A stretch of DNA of 64,000 nucleotides, taken from assembly GCA_965267535.1 (NCBI GenBank), contig OZ254082.1, forward strand, positions 3,038,001 through 3,102,000, written 5' to 3'. This DNA comes from CAXBNB01 sp965267535. GTDB lineage: Bacteria > Bacteroidota > Bacteroidia > Cytophagales > Cyclobacteriaceae. A model generated the notes under the pieces. The model was not told the origin of the DNA. It worked only from the letters and a program-made list of their open reading frames with translations, and did not search any database. The translations under genes were made by a program, and so were the position numbers. Below are positions 63,671 through 64,000 of the stretch, one piece after another. Each line of letters starts with the position of its first letter. The first letter of the stretch is position 1.

Positions 63671-64000
63671 CTGAAAGGTAAAATACGAGTAGTCACTGTT
63701 TACCTTATCAAACTTGTAGTTAAGTTTTTCCCCTGTTTTTCTGGCCAGTTGGATCAGCCCCAGGCCTGCCGTACCCTTATCAGAAAACTCACCGTTACTC
63801 AAGGTTTCTTTGTAGAGCACTCTCAGGCCATCTTTATCGGTCACGTTAATCTCATCGATACGCGCCTTTAGATCATATACTTTTTTGGTGGGGATAAAAT
63901 TTCCCGTCAGTATATTGTAATATTTTTCCTTAGCGATAACTGTAATCAGCCCCGATTTCGCATCATGCTCTGATATATCCTCAAAACTCCCCTTCACTTC
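63641..64000 (-). CDS. SiaB-like protein kinase domain (DUF6272), partial
   Basis: The last about 119 codons of a leftward gene that runs past the window edge; an apparent GTG at 63997 is probably internal. The pattern YYNILTGNFIPTKKVYDLKA, LRVLYKETLSNGEF and GTAGLGLIQLARKTGEKLNY matches the SiaB family of small HATPase-like kinases, which in Pseudomonas control phosphorylation of an anti-sigma-antagonist-like partner together with SiaA. In Bacteroidota these genes usually sit beside SiaC-like and PP2C-type genes; that context lies outside this window. Confidence 0.8.
   Translation of the reverse strand, partial: EVKGSFEDISEHDAKSGLITVIAKEKYYNILTGNFIPTKKVYDLKARIDEINVTDKDGLRVLYKETLSNGEFSDKGTAGLGLIQLARKTGEKLNYKFDKVNSDYSYFTFQIKINRQPDH

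Noticed and set aside
63997..64000. GTG at 63997 as the true start of the SiaB-like gene
   Set aside because: The family domain clearly lacks its N-terminal part, and the frame stays open to the window edge, so the gene continues outside.

Overview
The window reads as a chromosomal segment of a free-living, probably marine or environmental Bacteroidota bacterium, most likely of the Cytophagia type. Evidence: two proteins carry a type IX secretion (T9SS) type B / 'gliding motility-associated' C-terminal domain; there are PorP/SprF and PorE-like genes, an Oar-like TonB-dependent receptor with a carboxypeptidase-regulatory N-terminus, a type III glutamine synthetase and LytTR/LuxR response regulators; and several genes have the Bacteroidota promoter -7 box TAnnTTTG instead of Shine-Dalgarno sites. 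The best example of that box is in front of the SRP RNA gene. No tRNA, rRNA, CRISPR array, phage or transposase gene was seen.

Layout. 0-11.9 kb: an RND exporter with a GH113-like glycosidase, a convergent NlpC/P60 lipoprotein, a purple-acid-phosphatase-like lipoprotein with a His-rich leader, hisS (GTG start), a type B T9SS cargo protein, ybaB and an overlapping glycosyltransferase. 12.1-35.9 kb (minus strand): one apparent three-gene operon that fills a third of the window. It encodes a giant adhesin of about 6,800 residues, a PorP/SprF outer-membrane protein 5 bp downstream, and a PorE-like TPR/beta-propeller/OmpA protein, closed by a strong terminator. The adhesin contains a 6.4-kb DNA tandem array of near-identical 732-735 bp units, each encoding three HYR-like domains. 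35.9-39.3 kb: an 800-bp AT-rich regulatory gap, then a HisKA_2 sensor kinase and a convergent LuxR-type response regulator whose stop codons overlap. 39.4-41.4 kb: a FecCD-type metal-chelate ABC permease and ATPase.

41.7-46.2 kb: the SRP RNA gene (ffs), a small conserved-looking protein, ftsE, rsmG, a Tudor/SH3-like protein, a Tat-exported sugar isomerase/epimerase and a carboxypeptidase-regulatory-domain protein. 46.3-48.3 kb: a nucleotide-sugar epimerase and a GT2 glycosyltransferase fused to a Rossmann-like domain. 48.4-55 kb: small envelope proteins, a Kelch protein, GSIII, rsmE and a DUF423 protein. 55-64 kb: the Oar-like TonB receptor, an unrecognised reading frame without a usable start (58.6-59.15 kb), a small operon of Lys-rich secreted protein-deoC-acylphosphatase, a LytTR regulator, a PqiA-like protein, a dihydrolipoamide-dehydrogenase-fold flavoprotein that lacks the redox cysteines, and the end of a SiaB-like gene cut by the window edge.

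The most notable system is the adhesin/PorP-SprF/PorE-like operon. It looks like one huge surface fibre packaged with its own outer-membrane T9SS partner and a peptidoglycan anchor. A sensor kinase is transcribed divergently from it, across a region with a 20-bp palindrome and a duplicated 13-bp motif. Smaller novelties are a nested-hairpin dispersed repeat (two clear copies), the cysteine-less flavoprotein and the possibly frameshifted gene at 58.6 kb.
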